A stretch of 64,000 bases of DNA from Spirosoma validum (GTDB taxonomy: Bacteria; Bacteroidota; Bacteroidia; Cytophagales; Spirosomataceae): assembly GCF_014699035.1 (NCBI RefSeq), contig NZ_JACXAA010000007.1:310001-374000 (forward strand), given 5' to 3'. A program made the translations under genes and the position numbers. The notes under the pieces were generated by a model. That model had not been told where the DNA came from. It made no database searches and saw only the letters and a list, made by a program, of their open reading frames with translations. This document shows, in pieces, positions 17,864 through 26,047 of this stretch (position 1 is the first letter of the stretch; each line of letters opens with the position of its first letter).

Positions 17864-17956
17864 AAGGAGAAAGGGAGGAAGAGGGAGGAGAGGGAAGAAA
17901 GGGATAGAGGAGGAAATTCCTTTTCTCCCTTTCTTCCCTCTCCTCCTTTTCTTTCT
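17864..17956. repeat. Polypurine/polypyrimidine intercistronic hairpin
   Basis: The left arm is almost pure purine (GGAGAAAGGGAGGAAGAGGG) and the right arm almost pure pyrimidine (CTCCCTTTCTTCCCTCTCC). They can pair into a long stem between the ATPase and first permease genes. Confidence 0.75.
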
Positions 17957-18619
17957 TTATAACACTTGCGTTCCGTCGAATAGGCGAATGAGTCGGTGGG
18001 TACGTTTGGCCATTTGTTCATCGTGCGTGACCATGACGATGGTGGCGCCGTCGTCGTTGAGTTGTTGCAGGATGTTCATGATTTCGTTGCCCATTGCGCT
18101 GTCGAGATTGCCGGTTGGTTCATCGGCCAGAATGATATCGGGATTGCCGACAATGGCGCGGGCAATGGCAACGCGCTGTTTCTGACCACCCGACAACTGT
18201 TTCGGGAAGTGTTTCATGCGATTGCTTAGCCCCACTTTCGTCAGTGCATCCTTGGCGTAATCCTGCCGGGGGCGTCCGTTTTGCGACCGGTATAACAAGG
18301 GAATCTCTACGTTGTCGAGCACCGTCAGGTCGTTGATCAGGTGGAAGCTTTGGAAAATAAAGCCGATTTTCTGATTACGGAGTCGGGCCAGTTCTTTGTC
18401 GCGGTACTGGGTAACAGCCTGACCATCGAGTTGTACGGTTCCTTTCGAGGGTTCATCCAGCAAACCCATTACGTTCAGCAGCGTACTTTTGCCGCAACCC
18501 GATGGCCCCATAATCGAGACAAATTCGCCTTTCCTGATATCCAGGTTGATGTTGTTGAGCGCCAGCGTTTCGATGGTGCTGGTTCGGTACACTTTTTCGA
18601 TGTTTTGTAGTGTGATCAT
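17957..18619 (-). CDS. ABC transporter ATPase, MacB/LolD type
   Basis: About 220 residues from ATG 18619 (MITLQNIEKVY); upstream in-frame ATGs would translate the polypyrimidine hairpin. Walker A GPSGCGKST is at residues 38-46. Q-loop QSFHLI, signature LSGGQKQRVA and Walker B IILADEPTGNLD are all intact, followed by the switch His in VTHDE. It is the only ABC ATPase in the window and serves the two adjacent FtsX-type permeases. It might also energise the orphan permeases at 38-50 kb, but nothing here shows that. Confidence 0.93.
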   Translation of the reverse strand: MITLQNIEKVYRTSTIETLALNNINLDIRKGEFVSIMGPSGCGKSTLLNVMGLLDEPSKGTVQLDGQAVTQYRDKELARLRNQKIGFIFQSFHLINDLTVLDNVEIPLLYRSQNGRPRQDYAKDALTKVGLSNRMKHFPKQLSGGQKQRVAIARAIVGNPDIILADEPTGNLDSAMGNEIMNILQQLNDDGATIVMVTHDEQMAKRTHRLIRLFDGTQVL

Positions 18620-18746
18620 AGTTTTAAGAGAGAAAGGAGGAAGGAAGAGAGGGAGGAAAGGAGGAGAAGAAAGTTCTTGGACAAACAACTGATTGTTCAT
18701 ATACCAATCCTTTCCTCCCTTTCTTCCCCTTTTTCCCTTTCCCCCT
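18620..18746. repeat. Polypurine/polypyrimidine intercistronic hairpin
   Basis: AGAAAGGAGGAAGGAAGAGA on the left and CCTTTCCTCCCTTTCTTCCC on the right form an imperfect stem of the same type as at 17864-17956, with an unrelated loop of about 45 bases. Confidence 0.7.
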
Positions 18747-20207
18747 TCATTTTAACTTCTGGTTCGTTTCAAAATCGTATAAAGTCAGTAAGCGAAGCGT
18801 GTAATACGCCTGCCAGTAGTCACGTAGCGCCAGGATCGCATCGCGACGGGCGCGGTCTTTGTCCTGCGTAGCAATTCCTAAATCCGTCACGCTCAGATCG
18901 CTAAGCTTAAAGCGATCTTGCGCAATCTGATACCGGTTCTGGGCAATCTGGTCGGCTTTGGCCGTAAGCGTCACCTGCTGATTCAACATTTGCAGCAGTG
19001 TTACCTGCGTAAAAATCTCCTGCTCAAACGTCAGCTTGTCCTGTTCCACGGTTTGTTGCGTCAGTTCACTATTTGCTTTGGCCGTTTCCACAATGGCCCT
19101 TGTCCGGCCCCAGGTCATAATTGGAAGCGTAAACTGCAGCGATACGTATTCACGATTCTGCGGACTTACATACACCTCCCCTAATCTCGCTCCCTGATTG
19201 GATAGCCCATAACCGCCGATTAACGTAGCATTCAGACCGTTGTTTTTACGCGCTTTTTCCAGATCGCGGTTGGCCTCCAGCATCCGTCGTCGGAAACCAA
19301 TCGCTGCCGACCGATTCGAACCGGCTTCATCGAGCGCTCGCTTCACGTCCACGGCAAAAACCGGAATCTGGTTTGGTATCGCCAGTTCGAGCGGACGGAA
19401 TTGACCGTTACTCTCATCGCGATAACCGATAAACGTTTTTAGCTTTAGCGAGGCCACAGCCGCCATTTGTTGGGCCGATGCCAGATCTTTTTCGGCATTC
19501 AGTACGCTCAACTGTAGTTGCAGCAAGTCGTTCTGCGAAATCTTCCCGAGTTCGAGTTTGTGCAACGCAATTTTGTAGAGCGTGTCGTTGTTAACTCGGT
19601 TCGTCTCGGCAATCTGTAGATTCACCTGCGCCACCAGCAGATCAAAATACAACGTAGTGGCCGACACCGAAACCTGTTCAAGATTTTCGATCAGTTGCTG
19701 ATTTCCTTCGGCAAATAATAGCGGCTGAATCCGGCGATCCCAACGCATGGGATTGAATCGAAACAAAGGCTGCGTTAGTTCGATGCCAAATGGAACGACA
19801 TTGTACAGGGTGTTATTCTGGATAAAATTATCAAACCGCTGAAGTTGCGTCTGAATTGATATGGTTCCTCCGGTTGGCGCAATCGTCTGGCTCAGCGACA
19901 GACTCAGAATCGAGTTGTTGTACGATACGGGTTCGAACTGGATATTGCCGTCGGGTTGCACGACTTGTATGTACGACCGCGTGAAGTTGGGTAACGTACC
20001 GTCCAAACTCAGTTGTGGTTTATACTGCGCCAGAAACGAACGGTATGACCAGATGTTTGTGCGTTGTTGCGTATTCGCCCGTTTGGCGGCCACTGATTGC
20101 GCCTGCGCCAGTTGCAGTACGTCGGTCAATGTCATTGTCTGCGTTTGCGCCAGGACTGGTCTAGTCAGCATCAGCACTATAATCAGTATGGTATAAAAGC
20201 GCGGCAT
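18747..20207 (-). CDS. TolC-family outer membrane efflux protein
   Basis: About 486 residues from ATG 20207 (MPRFYTILI), which gives a clean signal peptide ending in PVLAQ. A longer start at 20282 would translate the adjacent palindrome. Two repeats of long helices with heptad pattern and alternating beta segments match the OEP/TolC fold. Typical segments are LQLAQAQSVAAKRA and VSATTLYFDLLVAQVNLQIAE (in part). It forms the outer-membrane channel of the tripartite ABC exporter. It lies between the fusion protein and ATPase genes. Confidence 0.9.
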   Translation of the reverse strand: MPRFYTILIIVLMLTRPVLAQTQTMTLTDVLQLAQAQSVAAKRANTQQRTNIWSYRSFLAQYKPQLSLDGTLPNFTRSYIQVVQPDGNIQFEPVSYNNSILSLSLSQTIAPTGGTISIQTQLQRFDNFIQNNTLYNVVPFGIELTQPLFRFNPMRWDRRIQPLLFAEGNQQLIENLEQVSVSATTLYFDLLVAQVNLQIAETNRVNNDTLYKIALHKLELGKISQNDLLQLQLSVLNAEKDLASAQQMAAVASLKLKTFIGYRDESNGQFRPLELAIPNQIPVFAVDVKRALDEAGSNRSAAIGFRRRMLEANRDLEKARKNNGLNATLIGGYGLSNQGARLGEVYVSPQNREYVSLQFTLPIMTWGRTRAIVETAKANSELTQQTVEQDKLTFEQEIFTQVTLLQMLNQQVTLTAKADQIAQNRYQIAQDRFKLSDLSVTDLGIATQDKDRARRDAILALRDYWQAYYTLRLLTLYDFETNQKLK

Positions 20208-20232
20208 ACGTATTCTGATCAATGTAATTTTC

Positions 20233-20310
20233 GGTACCACGGGCTGGGCCGCGTTCGGCTTCAGCCCGTATTTTGTACCCATCCAGGTACGGGCTGAAGC
20301 CCGTGGTACC
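20233..20310. repeat. Intergenic inverted repeat (GGTACCACGGGCT family)
   Basis: The right arm GGTACGGGCTGAAGCCCGTG, continuing to GTACC at 20310, is itself palindromic. It pairs with the left arm starting GGTACCACGGGCT at 20233, which has a 12-base interruption before GGCTTCAGCCCGTA. It fills most of the gap between the fusion-protein stop and the outer-membrane factor start. It looks like a dispersed palindromic repeat rather than a plain terminator. Confidence 0.75.
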
Positions 20311-20312
20311 GG

Positions 20313-21578
20313 TTAATGGTTCGTTTTCGACTCAATCGTGATTTCCTCTAAATTCTCGTACTCGCTCAAGTCAGTCAGAATAACCTGTTCACCTGGCTGG
20401 ATACCCTGCCTAATCTCAACAAAGTCGAAGTTGGAAAGCCCAATCGACACTTCCCGACGGTGCGCTACGTTACTCCCCTTTGGCAATACATAGACGTACT
20501 GCGTTCGCTTACCCTTAAACGTCGGCCCGTTCGCCACTCGAACCGCCTTTGCTGTGCGGTCCGTCACGACAAATACGTCAGCTTTCATATTGGGACGTAA
20601 TGAGGTATGGTGATTGTTCTCCAGTTGGATTACGAACTGAACAATCCCATTTTTCACGGCGGGTTTCACCTGCGTAATCGTTCCGCGCAGGTTCGTTTCG
20701 TTTACTTTCACGATTACCGGCAAACCCACTTTCACTTGTTCAGCGTACACATCGGAGCAGGAACCTTCAACCCGGAAACTCGCCAGATCAGCCAGTTTCG
20801 CCAGCATTTCGCCTTCGTTGACCGACGACCCGATATTTTCATTGACCCACGTCAGTACGCCCGGCCGGTCGGCGACAATGTCAGCCTGTTTAAGCTTATG
20901 CTGTAACTCTTTCTGGTTTTTCTCTTCAATCTGTGCCTGTAAGGTCGTTTCGCGCAGGCTGGCCCCCATCGACTGCCGGTTGTACGAGAGATCATTTTCT
21001 AATTGCTTCTTCTCCAGCTCGGCCACACGTAGCGCGTTTTCCGCACGAGTTACGTCTTCGCCCGTACTTCCCCCTACCTTCTGCAAACGTCGGGTGCCCT
21101 CCAGATCGGCTTTTAGTTTATTGATGTTGAGCAACTTGATCTGGTCATTCACTTCCGCATCGTAGAGACTTTTATTCAACTTCATTCGCAACTGATCGAT
21201 GCCGTTACGTTTCAACGCCAGTTGGTCGTCTAGTTTTTCCAGTTCGATTTCAGACAGCGATTTATCGAGGTCCAGGATGGGTTGACCGGGCTTAACAGAC
21301 GTACCGGGTGTGAGCAGTACGCGCCGGATACTGGCCCGAATGGGGCTGGTGATGATTTGTTCGAAGGCCGGTATTACTTCTCCCGTTGCGTTAAGCGAGT
21401 TTTCGACGGGTCCAATCTCGGCTATTGACGTCCGGATTCGGGCGGCTTCGACGGATGTTTTGAGGGCATTGCGAGCCCAGGTTAGCATAGCAACCAACGC
21501 AATGACAACCGTTGCTCCAATGAGCAGGGTTTTATTGCGGGAGCGATTTGCTAGTTCGGGGGCAAGTTCTTTGTCCAT
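20313..21578 (-). CDS. HlyD/MacA-type membrane fusion protein
   Basis: This 421-residue protein has one N-terminal membrane anchor (residues ~18-36) and a split lipoyl-like domain (LLTPGTSVKPGQPILDLD and later ADRPGVLTWVNENIGSSV). These flank a long alpha-hairpin coiled coil (about 105-220), followed by beta-barrel and membrane-proximal domains. It links the inner-membrane ABC exporter to the TolC-like channel. It is the first gene of the long minus-strand operon, so the putative sigma-54 promoter at 21608-21623 would drive the whole set, including the regulator and kinase. Confidence 0.9.
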   Translation of the reverse strand: MDKELAPELANRSRNKTLLIGATVVIALVAMLTWARNALKTSVEAARIRTSIAEIGPVENSLNATGEVIPAFEQIITSPIRASIRRVLLTPGTSVKPGQPILDLDKSLSEIELEKLDDQLALKRNGIDQLRMKLNKSLYDAEVNDQIKLLNINKLKADLEGTRRLQKVGGSTGEDVTRAENALRVAELEKKQLENDLSYNRQSMGASLRETTLQAQIEEKNQKELQHKLKQADIVADRPGVLTWVNENIGSSVNEGEMLAKLADLASFRVEGSCSDVYAEQVKVGLPVIVKVNETNLRGTITQVKPAVKNGIVQFVIQLENNHHTSLRPNMKADVFVVTDRTAKAVRVANGPTFKGKRTQYVYVLPKGSNVAHRREVSIGLSNFDFVEIRQGIQPGEQVILTDLSEYENLEEITIESKTNH

Positions 21579-21607
21579 TTTCTGTGTAGTATCTCACAGA
21601 TAATTAA

Positions 21608-21623
21608 GCCAAACAACGTGCCA
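21608..21623 (-). promoter_or_regulatory. Candidate sigma-54-type promoter
   Basis: On the minus strand the sequence reads TGGCACGTTGTTTGGC. This matches the sigma-54 consensus TGGCACG-N4-TTGC except that the -12 C is G. The GG dinucleotide lies about 44 bases before the fusion-protein ATG. It fits the shared pattern YTGGCA-N5-TTTG seen before both PadR genes. The NtrC-type regulator in the same operon makes a sigma-54 promoter plausible. Confidence 0.6.
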
Positions 21624-21675
21624 GCAGGCAAGATTCTATATTTCAGTACGTTACAAAAATCATTTACTTAAAATT

Positions 21676-21718
21676 TGTGCGATTCCGCACACTTCTATGC
21701 AGAATCGCACAATCGCAC
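21676..21718. promoter_or_regulatory. Palindromic upstream activator site candidate
   Basis: TGTGCGATTCCGCA and TGCAGAATCGCACA form 14-base arms with one mismatch around an 8-base spacer. A third half-site AATCGCAC follows directly. It lies about 55-95 bases upstream of the -24 box, the usual place for an NtrC-type enhancer. Confidence 0.6.
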
Positions 21719-21826
21719 TGGTTTAATCAGTATACGCTACCATTACGCTCTGGTTTCACCAATTCTCCGGGGTTTGCAACAGGGCATGGTTATACGTAGT
21801 GGTGAGCTAACTAAAAGTCCGAAGAC

Positions 21827-22171
21827 TCATATAGTTTCCCTACTTGCTTCGTCAAACAGACGCATGGCCATAAGACCATTGCCAACGGCACCACCTGCCC
21901 GAAGGGCTGCCGCAATGAACACCGTTTCGGCGATCTCTTCGCGGGTAGCGCCAGCCGCAACGGCATTGTTGATGTGTGATTCAATACAGTACGCACATTG
22001 TGTTGTCAGAGCAACGGCTACCGACATCAGTTCCCGGTATTTTATGGGAATGACGCCATCCTTTCGTTCGGCTGTGTGTTTGAGATTCATGAAGGCGGCA
22101 GCCTCTTTGGGAGCAGACTTAAGAAGGCTGTCGGTATACGCACGGTCTTTTGGAGTTTGGTATTCAGACAT
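21827..22171 (-). CDS. Carboxymuconolactone decarboxylase / AhpD-like protein
   Basis: This 114-residue all-helical protein has the AhpD-like active-site signature: CAYC (C59, C62) followed by His66 in ESHINNA, and the GATREEIAE helix. The family includes peroxidase-coupled AhpD enzymes and gamma-carboxymuconolactone decarboxylases. The CxxC plus His pattern favours a redox role. It stands alone between the efflux operon's upstream region and the epoxide hydrolase gene, all on the minus strand. Confidence 0.88.
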   Translation of the reverse strand: MSEYQTPKDRAYTDSLLKSAPKEAAAFMNLKHTAERKDGVIPIKYRELMSVAVALTTQCAYCIESHINNAVAAGATREEIAETVFIAAALRAGGAVGNGLMAMRLFDEASRETI

Positions 22172-22299
22172 AAGGGTTTAGAAATAGTAGTGAACTAATT
22201 AGTAAACAACAGCAACGGTACGTATTCCAGGCGAGCAGGTACGTACCTGAGAATGGCATGCTCTATCACGGAACTACCAGCCTTTACGGCCTTTCTAGC

Positions 22300-23466
22300 T
22301 CATGCGCTACGTATAACAAACTCACGAATCTCGGCGGCTAAACGCTCTGGCTGCTCCATCGCAGCAAAATGTCCACCCGCTGGCAGTTCAGTCCATCGCT
22401 CCACTGTAAAATACCGTTCAACCAGTTCCCGGGGCGGAGTACCAATGTCTTTCGGGAAAAGCGCAAAACCAGCCTTTACTTTGGATTTCTTGCCCGTTTT
22501 GTCGAAAGGATTAAACTTTATCAGCGGATTGTATTTAGCCGCCATAATAGCCTGAATCGCTTCGTAATACAGTCGAACGGATGAGTTGATGGTTTTGGTT
22601 GCCCAATAAATCGTAAGGTTCGTCAGCAGCTCATCTTTCGTAAACGCCTTGTCCAGATCGCCGTCGTTGTCGCTCCAGGCGTAGAATTTTTCGACGATCC
22701 AGGCCGCCAACCCCGCTGGCGAATCAGTAAGGCCGTAGGCGAGGGTTTGCGGCTTCGTGCTTTGGATCATCGAGTAAGCCCCTTCGGTTTGCTGCCACTG
22801 CTGTATTTTTTCAAAGAACATCTTCTCCGCACTACTGGCATCGTCGGGCTGTTCCAGCGTATGATGAAACGGCAGATCGGTCAGGTGAATGGCCAGTAAA
22901 TCATCGGCATGATAGAGAGCCAGTTGTTCGGTGATGGTGCCGCCCCAGTCTCCGCCATGAGCGATGAATTTGTCGTAGCCGAGTTCATCAGTCATCAGAT
23001 CGGCGAAGAGGCTGGCAATTTTCTTTGGATTCATACCTTCTTCGGTAAAAATGTCGGAGAAACCATAGCCCGGAATGGAAGGGACAACAACGTCGAATGA
23101 GAAGCCATTCTCATCCGCTTCCGTCAGCAGCGGAATCAGCTTCAGAAAACGAACAAATGAATCAGGCCAGCCATGCGTTAGAAGTAACGGCAACGATGTT
23201 TTCCCCTTCCCTTTCTGATGAATGAAATGAATGCCAACGTCATCAATCGTTGTTTTAAAATGCGAAAAGGTGTTCAGATAGGCTTCTTGTTTTTTCCAGT
23301 CGAACGTCTGTTGCCAATACAGACATAGCTCCCGTAAATAAGCTTCACTGGTCCCCATTTTCCAGTCTGCATTGTCTAGTTCATCGGGCCATCGGGTTTT
23401 CGCCAATCGTCGGTTCAGATCATCCAGCGTTGCCGGATCAACGGTTATTATAAATGGATGTGCCAT
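22300..23466 (-). CDS. Epoxide hydrolase family alpha/beta hydrolase
   Basis: About 388 residues from ATG 23466 (MAHPFIITVD), the usual family start. A longer start at 23538 adds 24 residues without family character. The N-terminal EHN domain (about 1-110) is followed by an alpha/beta hydrolase core with THGWPDSF (HGxP oxyanion motif) and nucleophile D173 in HGGDWGG. The C-terminal PAGGHFAAMEQP carries the catalytic His. These features match microsomal-type bacterial epoxide hydrolases, which open epoxides to diols. The substrate is unknown. Confidence 0.88.
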   Translation of the reverse strand: MAHPFIITVDPATLDDLNRRLAKTRWPDELDNADWKMGTSEAYLRELCLYWQQTFDWKKQEAYLNTFSHFKTTIDDVGIHFIHQKGKGKTSLPLLLTHGWPDSFVRFLKLIPLLTEADENGFSFDVVVPSIPGYGFSDIFTEEGMNPKKIASLFADLMTDELGYDKFIAHGGDWGGTITEQLALYHADDLLAIHLTDLPFHHTLEQPDDASSAEKMFFEKIQQWQQTEGAYSMIQSTKPQTLAYGLTDSPAGLAAWIVEKFYAWSDNDGDLDKAFTKDELLTNLTIYWATKTINSSVRLYYEAIQAIMAAKYNPLIKFNPFDKTGKKSKVKAGFALFPKDIGTPPRELVERYFTVERWTELPAGGHFAAMEQPERLAAEIREFVIRSA

Positions 23467-23696
23467 TTCAATAGGTTGTCGTTGATTGAGGTGGTCATTG
23501 ATTGAGTTGCCAACCAGCTTAATGAAGCTGACTAACAAGTAAATGACAGTTTCCCTATGAATGTTTTATTAATTTAGTTAACTCATCCAACAGCAGTGTC
23601 TTACGGCATACAGATCGACAAAAATGCTCTATTCCCCGCCCAACGTTTACGAGCAAACTGGTTTTGGGTCTATCTTCGGGCAAACGATTTGTCTTC

Positions 23697-25982
23697 ATGA
23701 AAGTCTGCCTGCCGATCCTCTTTCAATTCCTCAGTTTCATTTCCTTCGCTCAACAGAATCTTGTCTCCTATGTTCATCCGCTGATTGGTACCGAAAAAAT
23801 GGGGCACACATTTCCGGGCGCTACGGTGCCGTTCGGGGCGGTTCAGTTAAGTCCGGATTCCGATACGTTGTCGTACGAGTTCAATGGCAAGTACAATGGT
23901 GATGTCTACCGGTACTGTGCTGGCTACAAATACGAAGACAAAACGATTGTTGGATTCAGTCATACACACTTCAGTGGTACGGGTCATTCCGACTTGGGCG
24001 ATTTTTTGATCACGCCGACACAGGGCACTTTGCAACTCAATCCGGGCGTAGCATCGAACACCAAAACCGGCTATCGATCCGCATTTTCGCACGCGAACGA
24101 AGTGGCCGAAGCGGGGTATTATAAAGTCAAACTGGATGATCATAACATTCTGGCGGAGCTGACAGCTTCTAACCGGGTTGGCTTTCACCAGTACACCTTT
24201 CCCAAATCTGACCAGTCGCATATCATTCTGGATTTGATGCATGGGATTTACAATTACGAGGATAAAGTTGTCTGGACGTATGTGCGGGTCGTGAACGATA
24301 CGTTGATTACGGGTTACCGGCAAACCAATGGCTGGGCCCGTACCCGAACGGTGTATTTCGCACTGTCGTTTTCAAAACCGTTCAAATCATACGGCCAGAA
24401 GAGTGAAGATAAACTACAGGTATACAAAGGCTTCTGGCGGAAGTTCGACCAGACGAAGAATTTCTCGGAGATAGCCGGTAAGAAGATTCGGATGTACTTT
24501 GATTTCGATACGCAGGAAGGTGAGAAAATAAAGTTAAAAATGGCGTTGTCGCCGGTGAGCCAGGAAAATGCTCTCGCCAACATGCAGGCCGAAGTGCCGC
24601 ACTGGGATTTCGATCGGGTGAAAACGAAAGCGCAGGCCGACTGGAATAAGGAACTAAACAAGATCCAGATCAACGCTTCAGAGAATGACAAGATAAATTT
24701 CTACACGTCGCTTTACCACTCGTTCATCAACCCAACAACCTACATGGACGCCAACGGCCAGTATAAGGGACTGGATCAGGGTGTTCATCAGGCAAATGGT
24801 TTTACCAATTACACGACGTTTTCGCTGTGGGATACGTATCGGGCGTTGCATCCGTTTTTCAACCTCATGCAGCCCGCTCGTGCAAACGACATGGTCCAGT
24901 CGATGCTGCATCACTATGACCAGAGTACGTTGAAAATGTTGCCGATCTGGTCGCATTACGCCAACGACAACTGGTGCATGAGCGGCTATCACAGCGTATC
25001 GGTACTGGCTGATGCCATCATCAAAGGCGCATTCAAGGGCGATGCGCAAAAAGCGCTGGAGGCCTGCGTTGCTACGTCGAATCATCGCGACTACGAAGGT
25101 ATTGGCGAGTACATTGACAAAGGCTATATACCGTCAACCAGTAATAGAACCTCCGTATCGAACACGCTGGAATATGCGTATGACGACTGGTGCATCGCGC
25201 AAATCGCGAAGAAACTGGGCAAGCAGGATGTATATGCTACGTATCTGAAACGCTCCGAGAACTGGAAAAATGTCTACGATACGTCCATTGACTTCATGCG
25301 GCCCCGCCTGGCGGATGGTTCGTTTAAAAAGGAGTTCGACGTACTGCAAACGGATGGGCAGGGCTTTATTGAAGGCAACTCCTGGAACTTCAGCTTTTTC
25401 GTCCCGCACAATCCAGCCGCACTGGTTCAGCAGATGGGTGGACCAAAGAGATTTTCGGCCCGGCTCGATACGTTGTTTTCGATGCATTTGCCCGACAAGT
25501 TTTTCGCTGAAACCGAAGACATTACGCGAGAAGGTATTATTGGCGGGTACATTCACGGCAATGAACCGGCTCACCACATTGCCTATTTATATAACTGGGC
25601 GGGTCAACCGTGGAAAACGCAGGAGCGCATCCGGATGATTCTCAACATGCAATACAAACCTACTCCCGATGGGTTGGGCGGCAACGACGACTGCGGCCAG
25701 ATGAGCGCGTGGTATATGTTTTCGTCGATGGGTTTTTATCCAGTCTCGCCCGGCTCTGAGGCCTATTCGCTGGGTAGCCCATCGGTTAAGAGCGCGAAGT
25801 TGCAACTCGAGAACGGGCAGACGTTCACTGTTGAAGCGATCAATCAGGGCGACAAAAATGTGTATGTCCAAAAGGTATTGCTGAATGGAAAACCATTGAC
25901 TCAGCCAATCATTACGCATTCCGATATTCTAAAAGGCGGAAAACTGACGTTTTACATGTCGGCCAAACCGGTGAAGAAATAA
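23697..25982 (+). CDS. GH92 family alpha-mannosidase, secreted
   Basis: About 761 residues from ATG 23697, which begins a signal peptide (MKVCLPILFQFLSFISFAQQ). The N-terminal beta-sandwich starts with VHPLIGTEKMGHTFPGA, a hallmark of GH92. The C-terminal (alpha/alpha)6 domain contains EGNSWNFSFFVPHN and GNDDCGQMSAWYMFSSMGFY, which includes the conserved GNDDxGQMSAWY active-site block. GH92 enzymes are calcium-dependent exo-alpha-mannosidases acting on N-glycans or mannans. The gene stands alone, not in a visible SusCD locus. It ends just before a long perfect hairpin. Confidence 0.95.
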   Translation: MKVCLPILFQFLSFISFAQQNLVSYVHPLIGTEKMGHTFPGATVPFGAVQLSPDSDTLSYEFNGKYNGDVYRYCAGYKYEDKTIVGFSHTHFSGTGHSDLGDFLITPTQGTLQLNPGVASNTKTGYRSAFSHANEVAEAGYYKVKLDDHNILAELTASNRVGFHQYTFPKSDQSHIILDLMHGIYNYEDKVVWTYVRVVNDTLITGYRQTNGWARTRTVYFALSFSKPFKSYGQKSEDKLQVYKGFWRKFDQTKNFSEIAGKKIRMYFDFDTQEGEKIKLKMALSPVSQENALANMQAEVPHWDFDRVKTKAQADWNKELNKIQINASENDKINFYTSLYHSFINPTTYMDANGQYKGLDQGVHQANGFTNYTTFSLWDTYRALHPFFNLMQPARANDMVQSMLHHYDQSTLKMLPIWSHYANDNWCMSGYHSVSVLADAIIKGAFKGDAQKALEACVATSNHRDYEGIGEYIDKGYIPSTSNRTSVSNTLEYAYDDWCIAQIAKKLGKQDVYATYLKRSENWKNVYDTSIDFMRPRLADGSFKKEFDVLQTDGQGFIEGNSWNFSFFVPHNPAALVQQMGGPKRFSARLDTLFSMHLPDKFFAETEDITREGIIGGYIHGNEPAHHIAYLYNWAGQPWKTQERIRMILNMQYKPTPDGLGGNDDCGQMSAWYMFSSMGFYPVSPGSEAYSLGSPSVKSAKLQLENGQTFTVEAINQGDKNVYVQKVLLNGKPLTQPIITHSDILKGGKLTFYMSAKPVKK

Positions 25983-25983
25983 T

Positions 25984-26047
25984 CTACCTTGCTTTGATCA
26001 ACAGCCATACGCAAACGAGCGTATGGCTGTTGATCAAAGCAAGGTAG
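25984..26047. terminator. Long perfect inverted repeat between convergent genes
   Basis: Two exact 28-base arms are separated by CAAACGAG. The left arm begins CTACCTTGCTTTGATC. It follows the GH92 stop by one base and abuts the stop codon of the convergent gene, so a bidirectional terminator is likely. The stem is far longer than typical terminators. Confidence 0.8.

Noticed and set aside
18620..18746. Longer N-terminus of the ABC ATPase (from 18700)
   Set aside because: The extra residues are a translation of the polypyrimidine hairpin; the family start is at 18619.
21675..22181. 168-residue plus-strand frame over the AhpD-like gene
   Set aside because: It is antisense to a gene with a clear active-site motif, and its low-complexity Arg/Ala/Ser content is typical of a shadow frame.
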